This document shows positions 7,988-14,437 of a DNA stretch of 64,000 bases, in pieces (position 1 is the first letter of the stretch; every line of letters begins with the position of its first letter). Where the stretch lies: positions 620,001 to 684,000 of the forward strand of contig NZ_JAUYVM010000001.1 in the NCBI RefSeq assembly GCF_030689305.1, read 5' to 3'. The notes beneath the pieces are model-generated. The model saw only the letters and a program-made list of their open reading frames with translations. It made no database searches and had not been told where the DNA came from. A program made the translations under genes and the position numbers. The DNA comes from Vibrio penaeicida. GTDB lineage: Bacteria > Pseudomonadota > Gammaproteobacteria > Enterobacterales > Vibrionaceae.

Positions 7988-9127
7988 ATGAAAAAATACG
8001 ATTTGCGAACCATCTTGTTGATATTCAGTTTGATCTTTTCAACTGGACTTCACGCTGCATGGTATGAAGTCAATGGCGATGCCACCATAGTGTCAACAAA
8101 AGAGGCAGCAAGAATTCACGCCATAGAGGATGCGCTATATAAAGCAATGAGTTTTTCTGGTGCCGACATCGGCACGCTCAGCTTCATTCAGCCTTTTCTG
8201 GAAGATCCAAGACAGGAATATCAGTTTACCAATCACGAAGTTCGTTATGTCCGCATCGTTAACGAAGACACTTCAGGCGGCAAAGTCAGGTTAAAAGTTA
8301 GAGTGGATATTTACCCTTCGGCAAAGGGTTGCCATGTAGACCAGTATAAAAAGACATTTGCTGTGGGGCTTATCGATATACTCGAGCCCACTCAAGCCGT
8401 TATGGGCAGCATGTATTATCTCGGTAAAGATTACGGCACAATCATCAGCCGCCAATTAAATGAAGAATCACTGAGCTTTTATTCTGTAGGGACAACAGAA
8501 TATGAGATCAGAAAAGATCAACCAGAAGTCGTCAAAATGCTGGCACAAGACACGGGTGCACAATACCTTATGACAGCAGCCATTACCGATCTCACTGCCA
8601 CAGTCGAATCTTCATTGCTTGGGGGAGAAACCATTAACCGCCAGTTCGCTATGGAGGTAAGTGTGTTCGATGGAAAAACGGGCAATGAAATGTACACAAA
8701 GAACTATCGTGAAGTGGCACTCTGGCCTTTCCCGAAAACCAGTAAAGTAGACACCAAGGGTGCGCGTTTCTGGTCTTCTACCTACGGCGAAATGATGATG
8801 CGTGTTAGCCGTAACGTGATGCTGGATCTGGAATCTGAGCTGTCTTGCAAGATCACCTTGCCAGAAATTGTGTCGATAAAAGATAACACCGTAACCATCG
8901 ACCTAGGTCGCCGTCATGGCGTGAAAAAAGGCGATGTATTGCAGCTTTGGCATACAGGAGCCTTTGTTGATCAGCACGGAATTGCCCGTAATCGCGTGTC
9001 TAAGAGTGATATAACGCTTACCGTAACGCGCGTCTATGATAAAGGTGCAGAGCTTTCAATCAATCAACCTAATCTCGCTCGAAGCGTTCAAATTGGCGAT
9101 GTGATGCACAAACAAATTTTCGACTAA
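7988..9127 (+). CDS. flgT: Flagellar H-ring protein FlgT
   Basis: Periplasmic protein of the H ring that surrounds the LP ring of sodium-driven vibrio flagella and helps hold the stator T ring. 379 aa with signal peptide (ILLIFSLIFSTGLHAAWYEV, cleavage near residue 23). It contains the N-terminal FlgT domain (DATIVSTKEAARIHAIEDALYKA), the middle domain with LAQDTGAQYLMTAAITDL (~190) and the C-terminal domain GRRHGVKKGDVLQL (~308-321). Divergent from flgOP and possibly under its own sigma-54 site. Confidence 0.93.
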   Translation: MKKYDLRTILLIFSLIFSTGLHAAWYEVNGDATIVSTKEAARIHAIEDALYKAMSFSGADIGTLSFIQPFLEDPRQEYQFTNHEVRYVRIVNEDTSGGKVRLKVRVDIYPSAKGCHVDQYKKTFAVGLIDILEPTQAVMGSMYYLGKDYGTIISRQLNEESLSFYSVGTTEYEIRKDQPEVVKMLAQDTGAQYLMTAAITDLTATVESSLLGGETINRQFAMEVSVFDGKTGNEMYTKNYREVALWPFPKTSKVDTKGARFWSSTYGEMMMRVSRNVMLDLESELSCKITLPEIVSIKDNTVTIDLGRRHGVKKGDVLQLWHTGAFVDQHGIARNRVSKSDITLTVTRVYDKGAELSINQPNLARSVQIGDVMHKQIFD

Positions 9128-9176
9128 AACCAAACGCTTAACATCGGGAGAAAAATAGGTATGATAAAAATACTCT

Positions 9177-9253
9177 GCTCCCGTGGCACAGCTGGATAGC
9201 GCGGCCCCCTCCTAAGGGGCAGGTCACAGGTTCAAATCCTGTCGGGAGCGCCA
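9177..9253 (+). tRNA. tRNA-Arg (anticodon CCT)
   Basis: A full cloverleaf is visible: acceptor GCTCCCG/CGGGAGC, anticodon stem GCCCC/GGGGC with loop CTCCTAA giving anticodon CCT, T-arm ACAGG-TTCAAAT-CCTGT, discriminator G and an encoded CCA (9251-9253). It decodes AGG. tRNA-Arg(CCT) is a known integration target in enterobacteria (argW), which matters for the genes that follow. Confidence 0.96.
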
Positions 9254-9261
9254 TATAAAAC

Positions 9262-9299
9262 AAAGCCTTAGCTTATTTTTAAGCTAAGGCTTTTTTGTT
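9262..9299 (+). terminator. Terminator of the tRNA-Arg gene
   Basis: A 13-bp perfect stem AAAGCCTTAGCTT/AAGCTAAGGCTTT is followed by further T's just downstream of the tRNA. Confidence 0.85.
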
Positions 9300-9312
9300 T
9301 TCCACCATTCTA

Positions 9313-9360
9313 TATAGCACCCATGTAGCAACTTTCTATTTTTCTGTAATTGGTGCTACA
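9313..9360. repeat. Three TGTAGCACC-like short repeats beside the tRNA
   Basis: TATAGCACC (9313-9321, plus), TGTAGCAAC (9324-9332, plus) and TGTAGCACC (9352-9360, minus) cluster in 48 bp just after the tRNA terminator. The spacing and orientation resemble arm-type integrase binding sites. That reading is inference, since no integrase gene is present. Confidence 0.4.
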
Positions 9361-9381
9361 CAGCCTGATATTGTAGATAAA

Positions 9382-9990
9382 TTACGAGCCGGAACTCTCG
9401 ATTTCATAAAAGCTAAGCCCAGTGAACTCATTTTTTGTCACTAGGTTTAAAAAGCTGTTTTCAGCATTCGACGTATATAGGCTTATCGGAGTGTCACTTA
9501 ACTTAAACAACTTTGGAGTAGAAACCTTGTTGCGATCGACAACGAATCGTTTGTATGGTCTGGTTTTATGTATTCGACCATTGGGTTTGTAGTTTACCTC
9601 TGTCAATTCGCTGTCTAGCGCATCCAGTTTAGAAACAACATTTAATGCATACCATACCGAGTTATCAACATTCACAGGTAAAAACTCGCAAGATGCCCCG
9701 ATCTTTTCCTGAAATTTAGGTGCTATGTCATGACGAATAACAAAAGTACTGCTCCCCCAAGCGGCAACCATTGGCTTCTCCAAATCTGCCGAGTCATCAT
9801 GTATTAGCCAGTCGAGTGTTATAGGGTGCCAAGTTGATATCTTTGAAGAACCATCAAATATAAGCCATTCACCATCACGAATAACTTCTGAATTTGAGAG
9901 GCTTGTTTGTTCTAGATATAGGTATTTATCTACATCCGCTTGGATACCGAATACTTTAGTGAAAGCGTCTTCTTTAGCCTGCAATTTCAT
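9382..9990 (-). CDS. Imm11/DUF1629-like putative immunity protein
   Basis: 202-residue cytoplasmic protein. From about residue 80 it resembles the Imm11/Imm43 (DUF1629) pattern: a serine-containing start (SSTFVIRHDIAPKF), then ASCEFLPVNV, then YALNVVSKLDALDSELTEV, and a closing NLVTKNEFTGLSFYEIE. Those families are found among polymorphic-toxin immunity proteins, but no toxin gene is adjacent, so it may be an orphan immunity gene. The neighbour upstream on the same strand ends at its own terminator. AT-rich relative to flanks and next to a tRNA, suggesting transfer. Family assignment is by eye. Confidence 0.55.
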   Translation of the reverse strand: MKLQAKEDAFTKVFGIQADVDKYLYLEQTSLSNSEVIRDGEWLIFDGSSKISTWHPITLDWLIHDDSADLEKPMVAAWGSSTFVIRHDIAPKFQEKIGASCEFLPVNVDNSVWYALNVVSKLDALDSELTEVNYKPNGRIHKTRPYKRFVVDRNKVSTPKLFKLSDTPISLYTSNAENSFLNLVTKNEFTGLSFYEIESSGS

Positions 9991-10026
9991 TTGCCCTTGT
10001 TCGTATAATTGGGAACAACAAAATAA

Positions 10027-10052
10027 AGGGCTAGTAATTCGTTGCTAGCCCT
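10027..10052 (-). terminator. Terminator after the PLD-like gene
   Basis: AGGGCTAG/CTAGCCCT, an 8-bp perfect stem with a 10-nt loop, is followed on the minus strand by TTATTTTGTT. It separates the PLD-like gene from the Imm11-like gene. Confidence 0.75.
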
Positions 10053-10080
10053 TCAAACATATGTTCGTTTTAATATTCGC

Positions 10081-10785
10081 TCAATCAAGTGTTAAGTCAC
10101 TTGGCCAAATAAAGTATGCCCCGAACCGCTTGCTGTATTTTTGTTCTGCACCAACGTTGATGCCTTTTTCGGTAAGAATATGCTTATCCTCTTTGTAAGT
10201 CAGAAACCCAGCAGAACAGCATTTATCTAGAAACTCATTGGTCTTTAGTTTTAGCCTTTGAGCTACCTTTGAAGACGAGAGTTTAGTACCTTGGTTTTGC
10301 TTAACTTCAGAATCCTGATCTGACGCTTGTACACTTTCCACTTTTTCAAAAGAAATACGTACTTCATCGCTTATTCGTATAATTCTTTGTGCTTCTTCAT
10401 AGGCGTCACGGAAAATGTCTGCATCTTCATGTCTATCAAGGAATATTCCCATTTCATTATTATTAACCTGACTGAACTCATACAGGTTTAAACTCGAAAT
10501 GATACAAGACTCTTCGTTGATATAACACTTAGCGTGAAGGTTTTTGCAAAAGCTTGTGCGAACAAAAGAAAGCTCCTTTAACCAGTTAATTTCTTCTGGT
10601 TGCAGTTCACTTTTACCGTAGACAATTCTGATGTCTATTTTCATTCTATCTTTATCTTCAAGCAGTTCTTTAATTCGATCATTGAGCTTCAAAAAAGGGC
10701 TGATTAGGATAAGCCGCTCAGACGCATTTTTTATCAACTCTTCAAGATAATAATTCGTTGCGCTGGTGTTTAAAAATTTAGCCAT
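10081..10785 (-). CDS. Single-domain phospholipase D-like protein with C-terminal winged-helix-like part
   Basis: 234 aa. Residues ~15-150 are a PLD-superfamily domain with one HKD-like motif, HAKCYINEE, then SSLNLYEFSQVNNNEMGIF, the spacing seen in PLD nucleases and restriction-associated proteins. The final acidic residue of HxKx4D is Glu here. With only one motif it would have to dimerise. Residues ~175-234 (SSSKVAQRLKLKTNEFL, HILTEKGINVGAEQ, YFIWPSDL) look like a DNA-binding domain of the type found in phage and restriction proteins. Substrate unknown; a nuclease role is inference. It has its own terminator and lies in the tRNA-adjacent accessory patch. Confidence 0.65.
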   Translation of the reverse strand: MAKFLNTSATNYYLEELIKNASERLILISPFLKLNDRIKELLEDKDRMKIDIRIVYGKSELQPEEINWLKELSFVRTSFCKNLHAKCYINEESCIISSLNLYEFSQVNNNEMGIFLDRHEDADIFRDAYEEAQRIIRISDEVRISFEKVESVQASDQDSEVKQNQGTKLSSSKVAQRLKLKTNEFLDKCCSAGFLTYKEDKHILTEKGINVGAEQKYSKRFGAYFIWPSDLTLD

Positions 10786-10934
10786 AAGAACGTTCCTTGG
10801 TAACGTATTTATATTTGTTGGCTAAAAATACAGCTCGGTGTCAGCAAGCTCAATATGTTGAATATTGTATTTTTGAAATTTGAGAATGGAGTCGCTTACT
10901 TGATGGGACCAGCAGTTATAACTGGCTTAGTGAG

Positions 10935-10966
10935 AAAGGCGGCCAATTCATTTTGCCGCCTTTTAT
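10935..10966 (-). terminator. Terminator of azurin gene
   Basis: AAAGGCGGC/GCCGCCTTT, a 9-bp stem with an 11-nt loop. T's follow on the plus side and a short T-rich tail follows on the minus side. Confidence 0.7.
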
Positions 10967-10971
10967 CTGAC

Positions 10972-11409
10972 CTACTCTACTTTCAATGAGCCTTTCATAA
11001 TTGCCCAGTGTCCTGGGAATGAACAAAAGAACGTCAGATCTTTGCCTTTTAGTTCGGCTGTAGAGAAAGTAACGGACGTGCTTTCCCCGCCGCCAATGAT
11101 TTTTGTTGCAGCCAGTACGCGCTTGTCACCAGGAGGAACGTAATTATTGTCCAGTCCTGCTTTTGCAGAATCCAACGCTAAGGGTTGGAAGTTTGCGGTT
11201 TCGGTCAATACCCAATTATGCCCCATGACTGCCGAAGCCAAACTGCCTACATGTTTTAAATCAACAGTAAAGGATTCACAGCTGGAAGGGACACTAATTG
11301 CTTTGGTATTGAACTGCATGGCATCAGTTGCTTCGACGGTTACTTGACAAGGGTTTGCCAGCGCACTGAATGAAAACAGTCCGAGGAAAGCGATGAGAAA
11401 CTTCTTCAT
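10972..11409 (-). CDS. azu: Azurin (type 1 blue copper protein)
   Basis: Periplasmic electron carrier. 145 aa with signal peptide (MKKFLIAFLGLFSFSALA). All type-1 copper ligands are visible: Gly-His in VMGHNWVL, then Cys, His and Met in FFCSFPGHWAIMKG near the C-terminus. The two other cysteines (PCQV and SSCES) would form the azurin disulfide. Ribosome site AAGGAG precedes the ATG. It is monocistronic, with its own terminator. A 7-bp dyad (TTGATAA-N9-TTATCAA, 11449-11471) lies 40-62 bp upstream. Confidence 0.93.
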   Translation of the reverse strand: MKKFLIAFLGLFSFSALANPCQVTVEATDAMQFNTKAISVPSSCESFTVDLKHVGSLASAVMGHNWVLTETANFQPLALDSAKAGLDNNYVPPGDKRVLAATKIIGGGESTSVTFSTAELKGKDLTFFCSFPGHWAIMKGSLKVE

Positions 11410-11822
11410 TTGGGGGCTCCTTAACTTTTCTAGTCTATGTTTTAATTATTGATAACAACACGCATTATCAAGCTTCATTTAAGCATAGTGAAATATAAGG
11501 TAATAGAGGTTTAGATCATTAAATATACGACTATATATTGATATTTTCCGTACAAAGGTCTGAAAAACACTCATAAAATAAAAAACCAACTGCATATAAA
11601 GCTCAATTATTAAACTCTTTATGGATGGGATCTTGATTCATATACAGAGAAAATTGACAGAAATGATTAAAAATTTCTGATTTGCTTCGTTCATAAGATC
11701 CTTGAATCACTTCTAATGTAAAAATGTGACTGGGGTGCCGTGTGAGTTGCGACGCTCTTCAAACTAGTGACAAATTCTTCTATTCTTTTCGCCAAGTAAC
11801 AAACATATCAATTTCGTCCTTT
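11410..11822. other. Gap upstream of azurin and the AP2-like gene
   Basis: This AT-rich divergent gap contains the dyad TTGATAA-N9-TTATCAA at 11449-11471, which could be a regulator site for azurin. I see no classical FNR spacing (TTGAT-N4-ATCAA) there. A GTG at 11742 opens the downstream frame earlier. Otherwise I see nothing. Confidence 0.4.
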
Positions 11823-12329
11823 ATGAAGAAAAGTAGCCTAACAACGAGTACCGGGCACAGGTTTATTTCTAAAAGCAAAACTGCATTTAAAATACACATC
11901 CACACCCCAGATGACACTGTAATGCATCGCTCTGTGGGGTTTGTGCGCATTGGTGAAAAGAAAGGTTTGAAAAAAGCCATCAAACTACGCAATGAACTTG
12001 GCAGGGAAATGTGGGGGAAATTTTGGCGTCGCTTGTTAAAAGACCCGTACTTAATGACCCGCTTACCCCACAGTGTGGAGCCTGTCATTGTTTATAAGCC
12101 GAACCCAACAAAATCCGATCCTGAACATCGGGATGCGTGTTATTTGGCAAAATGGCGAGAATTCAATGAAAGCGGCGAGTACAAATACAAAACCAAAGTT
12201 TGCTCTATTAACAAACACGGTAAACTTGCAGCTTATACACAAACCAAAAAAGCGTTACTTGAAGCACATAAAAACAATATCGAGATTCTGACCTATATGG
12301 GTCGTCTTAACAGTATTGATTTGAAATAG
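11823..12329 (+). CDS. Hypothetical protein with two AP2-like repeats
   Basis: About 168 aa from the ATG at 11823; a GTG at 11742 would add 27 residues of unconvincing sequence, and neither start has a good ribosome site. Two segments share a pattern: RFISKSKTAFKIHIHTP..GFVRIGEKKGLKKAIKLRNELGREM (first) and CYLAKWREF..YKYKTKVCSINKHGKLAAYTQTKKALLEAH (second). Each is two or three strands followed by a helix with Ala/Lys spacing, resembling AP2/ERF-type DNA-binding modules of phage endonucleases. No catalytic domain is visible. Basic and cytoplasmic; function unknown. Confidence 0.55.
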   Translation: MKKSSLTTSTGHRFISKSKTAFKIHIHTPDDTVMHRSVGFVRIGEKKGLKKAIKLRNELGREMWGKFWRRLLKDPYLMTRLPHSVEPVIVYKPNPTKSDPEHRDACYLAKWREFNESGEYKYKTKVCSINKHGKLAAYTQTKKALLEAHKNNIEILTYMGRLNSIDLK

Positions 12330-12383
12330 TTATATCCAAACAGCCTCAATATGCTAGGTGCAGCGAGAATGACACCTGAAATA

Positions 12384-12411
12384 AAAAAGACCGCATAGTA
12401 GCGGTCTTTTT
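12384..12411. terminator. Bidirectional terminator between the AP2-like gene and gltX
   Basis: AAAAAGACCGC/GCGGTCTTTTT has a 6-nt loop and supplies T-tails on both strands, serving gltX and the convergent AP2-like gene. Confidence 0.85.
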
Positions 12412-12427
12412 CGTTGAAGTACTGCAA

Positions 12428-13855
12428 TTAAGCGTTTGCTTCACGTTCTGCAATAAATGCTAATGCCATTTTGATACGCGCAACAACACGCTCTTTACCG
12501 ATCAGTTCCATAACGGCATCAACCGATGGTGATTGGCCACCACCAGTTACAGCAACTCGAAGTGGCATACCAATTTTACCCATACCAATTTCTAGTTCTT
12601 CACAAACCGCGGAGATAACACCTTCTTTGATGTTAGTTGTTGTCCACTGATCCAATGCTTCTACTTTTGCAAGCGCTAGCTCCAATGGACCTTTTGCAAC
12701 ACCACGTAAATGCTTCTTCGCAGCGCCTGCTTCGAACTCAGAGAAATCTTCGTAGAAGTAACGGATTTGCTCTGCAAGTTCTACCAACGTATTGCAGCGC
12801 TCACCAACCAAAGTGATAACACTTGTAATGGCCGGACCATTTTCAGTGCTTAGGTTTTGATTCTCTAAGTGCCACTGAAGGTGTTCTGCTACATATGCTG
12901 GATCCGATGTTTTAATGTAATGGTTGTTCAACCAATGCAGTTTTTCAGTGTTAAATGCTGAAGCCGATTTAGAAATCGCGTCAAGGCTAAACAGCTTAAT
13001 CATTTCTTCTTGTGAGAAAATTTCCTGATCGCCATGAGACCAACCAAGGCGAACAAGGTAGTTGTTCAACGCATTTGGAAGGTAACCTTCGTCGCGGTAT
13101 TGCATTACAGAAACTGCACCATGACGTTTTGACAGTTTTGCCCCATCGTCACCCAGAATCATTGCGCAATGAGCAAACGTAGGAACTGGTGCACCCAACG
13201 CTTCATAAATGTTGATTTGACGAGGGGTATTGTTGATGTGGTCTTCACCACGAACAACATGTGTAATACCCATATCCCAATCGTCAACAACAACAACAAA
13301 GTTATATGTTGGCGAACCATCGGTACGGCGAATGATAAGATCATCCATTTGATCATTACTGATTTCGATACGACCACGGATTTGGTCATCAAAAACAACA
13401 CTTCCTTCTTTTGGATTGCGGAAGCGTACTACACATGGTTCACCGTCTTTCGCGGCTTCATTTGCAGCTTTAATTTTTGGGTGATTTGCATCGTAACGAG
13501 GCATTTCTTTATTTGCTTCTTGTTCTTCACGAATCTCGTCAAGAAGCTCTTTCGATGCATAGCACTTGTAAGCTTTATCTTCAGCAAGCAACTTATCTAC
13601 TTGTTCGTTGTAACGATCAAAACGCTTAGACTGGAAGTAAGGACCTTCATTCCACTCTAAACCAAGCCATTTCATACCTTCTAGAATCGCATCAACGGCT
13701 TCCTGAGAGTTACGCTCCAAATCGGTATCTTCGATACGCAGAACGAATTCGCCGCCCTGATTCTTTGCAAATAACCAAGAGTAAAGTGCAGTACGCGCAC
13801 CACCGACATGCAGATAGCCAGTTGGGCTAGGAGCAAAACGAGTTTTAACCGTCAT
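12428..13855 (-). CDS. gltX: Glutamate--tRNA ligase
   Basis: Charges tRNA-Glu with glutamate in the cytoplasm. At 475 aa it is a normal class I enzyme of the gamma-proteobacterial discriminating type. The ATP-binding HIGH-type motif is in [19 protein letters not shown] (residues 7-25) and the KMSKS-type loop is [10 protein letters not shown] (around 240). [19 protein letters not shown] identifies the family. It is monocistronic and ends at a bidirectional terminator. Confidence 0.97.
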   Translation of the reverse strand: MTVKTRFAPSPTGYLHVGGARTALYSWLFAKNQGGEFVLRIEDTDLERNSQEAVDAILEGMKWLGLEWNEGPYFQSKRFDRYNEQVDKLLAEDKAYKCYASKELLDEIREEQEANKEMPRYDANHPKIKAANEAAKDGEPCVVRFRNPKEGSVVFDDQIRGRIEISNDQMDDLIIRRTDGSPTYNFVVVVDDWDMGITHVVRGEDHINNTPRQINIYEALGAPVPTFAHCAMILGDDGAKLSKRHGAVSVMQYRDEGYLPNALNNYLVRLGWSHGDQEIFSQEEMIKLFSLDAISKSASAFNTEKLHWLNNHYIKTSDPAYVAEHLQWHLENQNLSTENGPAITSVITLVGERCNTLVELAEQIRYFYEDFSEFEAGAAKKHLRGVAKGPLELALAKVEALDQWTTTNIKEGVISAVCEELEIGMGKIGMPLRVAVTGGGQSPSVDAVMELIGKERVVARIKMALAFIAEREANA

Positions 13856-13981
13856 GGGATTTCCTTTGGGTGTTTAAAAGCGGCACCCAATAGGGTACCG
13901 CGTAAATAAGGATAAAAATTGGCGACATTTTAACACCCAATTGCAATTGTACAATGGGGAAAAATGAAGATGAATGGCGAG

Positions 13982-14317
13982 TTAAGACGTGCTTTGGAGT
14001 GCCATTTGAGTTTCTTGGTGCATCTCACGGAGTAGAAGGTACAAAGGCAACCCAAGAGATACCCCCACAAGGCACGTACCCAAAATGGGTTTCCAAGGTT
14101 GAGTAAAGCCAATTTTTTTACTGTCGTACAATATAAATCCAATAAGAACAGCCGCAGAAATCAATACGTCCAACCACGCAAATAACCCTATTTTATTGCT
14201 GTTGATGTGCTCGATGATGAGAGAAATTGAAAAACCAAACTCTCCGAGCCAAGAGAGCAAGGCTGAGTAAGGAACCACAGTTCCTACAATGCACGCTACC
14301 AAATAAAAACCTTTCAT
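13982..14317 (-). CDS. DUF2834 family membrane protein
   Basis: Inner-membrane protein of 111 aa with three or four hydrophobic segments. The family signature is in the second half: WLDVLISAAVLIGFILYDSK and GTCLVGVSLGLPLYLLLREM. Ribosome site GGAGGCAGT precedes the ATG. Function is unknown. It diverges from copA across a gap holding the CueR operator, but nothing in the sequence links it to copper. Confidence 0.75.
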   Translation of the reverse strand: MKGFYLVACIVGTVVPYSALLSWLGEFGFSISLIIEHINSNKIGLFAWLDVLISAAVLIGFILYDSKKIGFTQPWKPILGTCLVGVSLGLPLYLLLREMHQETQMALQSTS

Positions 14318-14374
14318 ACTGCCTCCTGATATCCATATGGGAGAAATCCATTCCCAGAAAATATGTAACGCTTG

Positions 14375-14405
14375 TTGACCTTCCCCTTGATGGAAGGTTT
14401 ATGCT
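14375..14405 (+). promoter_or_regulatory. CueR-type promoter/operator of copA
   Basis: -35 TTGACC (14375-14380) and -10 TATGCT (14400-14405) are separated by a 19-bp spacer, the over-long spacing typical of MerR-family activation. The spacer contains the dyad ACCTTCC-N7-GGAAGGT (14378-14398). This is the known CueR box of E. coli copA with almost no change. It predicts Cu(I)-induced transcription beginning near 14412. Confidence 0.92.
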
Positions 14406-14437
14406 CAGCACTCATCAAAAATCTGACGAGAAGCGCT

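Noticed and set aside
9313..9360. CRISPR or attC array
   Set aside because: Only three short irregular copies; no spacer/repeat structure or R'/R'' arms. Better read as possible integrase-site remnant.
11449..11471. FNR box before azurin
   Set aside because: TTGATAA-N9-TTATCAA has the wrong spacing for FNR/CRP (TTGAT-N4-ATCAA); kept only as an unassigned dyad.
13169..13660. Open frame of 163 codons opposite gltX
   Set aside because: Shadow of gltX on the other strand; composition and lack of homology indicate no gene.
14372..14437. Upstream in-frame ATG for copA
   Set aside because: It lies inside the -35/CueR dyad region; the transcript would begin near 14412, after this codon. The ATG at 14438 is used.
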